DNA of 64,000 bases from an uncultured Odoribacter sp. GTDB taxonomy: Bacteria > Bacteroidota > Bacteroidia > Bacteroidales > Marinifilaceae. How positions within the stretch are numbered: the stretch's first letter is position 1; each line of letters begins with the position of its first letter. The translations under genes were made by a program, and so were the position numbers. Where the stretch lies: contig UQJP01000004.1 in NCBI GenBank assembly GCA_900541415.1, positions 62,001 through 126,000 on the forward strand, given 5' to 3'. Positions 63,476-64,000 of this stretch are shown in pieces. The notes under the pieces are model-generated. The model saw only the letters and a program-made list of their open reading frames with translations, had not been told where the DNA came from and ran no database searches.

Positions 63476-64000
63476 TGAAGAGATTTTTCGCAGTATTTTT
63501 ACTTTTAGCTTTGTTATTGCCGCTTGCCGGAAAATCCGAAAACGGCGTTATTCCCGTTCCTTTGCAGGTAATTCCGGGAAATGGAAAAACCGTATTTACA
63601 TTTAGCCCTGCTTCCCGGATTGTTATGACTGCTTCGGGACTGACAACGGAAGCCCATGAATTACAGCGGATTGTAGAACACCGCACAGGCATGGAACTCC
63701 CTATTTCCGAGGGGAAAGCTCAAGGTAAAGCTGCTATCAATCTGGCTTTGTCGGATGATATAGAAGGTGAGGAGGGGTATTGCCTGGAAATCAATGCAAA
63801 AACGATTACCATTACCGGAAAAACCACAGCCGGAGTGTATTATGGAATCAAAACATTAGACCAATTATTGATCGGTGACGGCGGCGCTGGAAAGAAACAA
63901 AGTTTGGCTGCGGTGAAGATTATCGACCGTCCCCGGTTCGGGTATCGTGCGCTGATGCTCGATCCTGCCCGTCATTTTATCCCGGTTCAGGATATTAAGC
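63472..64000 (+). CDS. GH20 beta-N-acetylhexosaminidase (3' partial, cut by window end)
   Basis: The frame starts at ATG 63472 (MMKRFFAVFLLLALLLPLAG, a signal peptide), overlapping the metzincin stop by 4 bases (ATGA); ATG 63475 is also possible. The visible 176 residues are the GH20b domain that precedes the barrel: EAHELQRIVEHRTGMELPIS, then GYCLEINAKTITITG, then AGVYYGIKTLDQLL, with the barrel beginning at PRFGYRALMLDPARHF. No stop codon occurs before the window end. The catalytic Asp-Glu pair is not yet reached. It is the fourth gene of the operon. Confidence 0.85.
   Translation, partial: MMKRFFAVFLLLALLLPLAGKSENGVIPVPLQVIPGNGKTVFTFSPASRIVMTASGLTTEAHELQRIVEHRTGMELPISEGKAQGKAAINLALSDDIEGEEGYCLEINAKTITITGKTTAGVYYGIKTLDQLLIGDGGAGKKQSLAAVKIIDRPRFGYRALMLDPARHFIPVQDIK

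Noticed and set aside
1..64000. CRISPR arrays, insertion sequences, integrases, phage genes, rRNA
   Set aside because: I saw no regularly spaced repeats, no transposase or integrase motifs, no terminal repeats with target duplications, and no rRNA signature sequences.

Overview
This window looks like chromosome of a gut-type Bacteroidetes (order Bacteroidales). The signs are many perfect or near-perfect TAnnTTTG -7 promoter elements, no clear Shine-Dalgarno sequences, a type IX secretion (T9SS) type B sorting domain, a GldF/GldG protein, a UpxY-type NusG paralogue, and many secreted glycosidases and peptidases. An Odoribacter- or Butyricimonas-like genome would fit, but I cannot confirm the genus from sequence alone. 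There are no rRNA genes, insertion sequences, phage genes or CRISPR arrays. Genes occur on both strands in short operons, often separated by clear hairpin terminators.

Layout. 1-2396 is the 3' end of a large secreted Ig-repeat protein. 2574-8274 holds an SPFH membrane protein with a ribbon-helix-helix partner, the sliding clamp dnaN, a DnaQ-type exonuclease, and a GldF-GldG fusion. 8676-14119 is a three-gene RND efflux operon. 14147-17648 (minus) is an NhaC-type antiporter and a KamA-like radical SAM protein. 18057-21475 is an RNA-rich stretch: tRNA-Arg, two paralogous AraC regulators, a candidate structured small RNA, a flavin reductase and two tandem tRNA-Gln genes. 21677-31589 holds a peptide transporter, the NAD(P)HX repair enzyme, a DUF4831-like protein, a ClC channel, a CDF transporter, a DUF2795 protein and a GH20 hexosaminidase. 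31647-41340 holds an AddB-like nuclease, a nitroreductase, an FAH-family protein, an acyl-CoA synthetase, PepD and DPP IV. 41526-45761 is a tgt-lptF/G-pseudouridine synthase-upxY run. 45846-58506 is an exopolysaccharide core locus: OPX exporter, two Wzz proteins, initiating phosphosugar transferase, dTDP-rhamnose genes rfbACDB, an unrelated ABC-F gene, and UDP-xylose synthase. 58711 to the end is an operon with a caspase-fold-like lipoprotein, a GH36 alpha-galactosidase, a metzincin and a second GH20 enzyme cut by the window edge.

How the genes work together. The peptide transporter, DPP IV and PepD fit growth on peptides. The GH20, GH36 and two peptidase-like genes fit breakdown of host or dietary glycoproteins. 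The exopolysaccharide locus has export, chain-length, initiation and sugar-nucleotide genes but no flippase, polymerase or later glycosyltransferases, so those must lie elsewhere. Three terminator-like hairpins lie inside it, downstream of the upxY antiterminator gene, which suggests processive antitermination combined with internal promoters.

Most unusual points: the candidate small RNA at about 20208-20358; the upxY gene followed by internal terminators; the caspase-fold/GH36/metzincin/GH20 operon; a Tgt lacking two of its three zinc cysteines; a KamA-like enzyme with a degenerate PLP-lysine motif; an ABC-F protein with a decayed second ATPase site; and a tandem tRNA-Gln duplication that includes the promoters.
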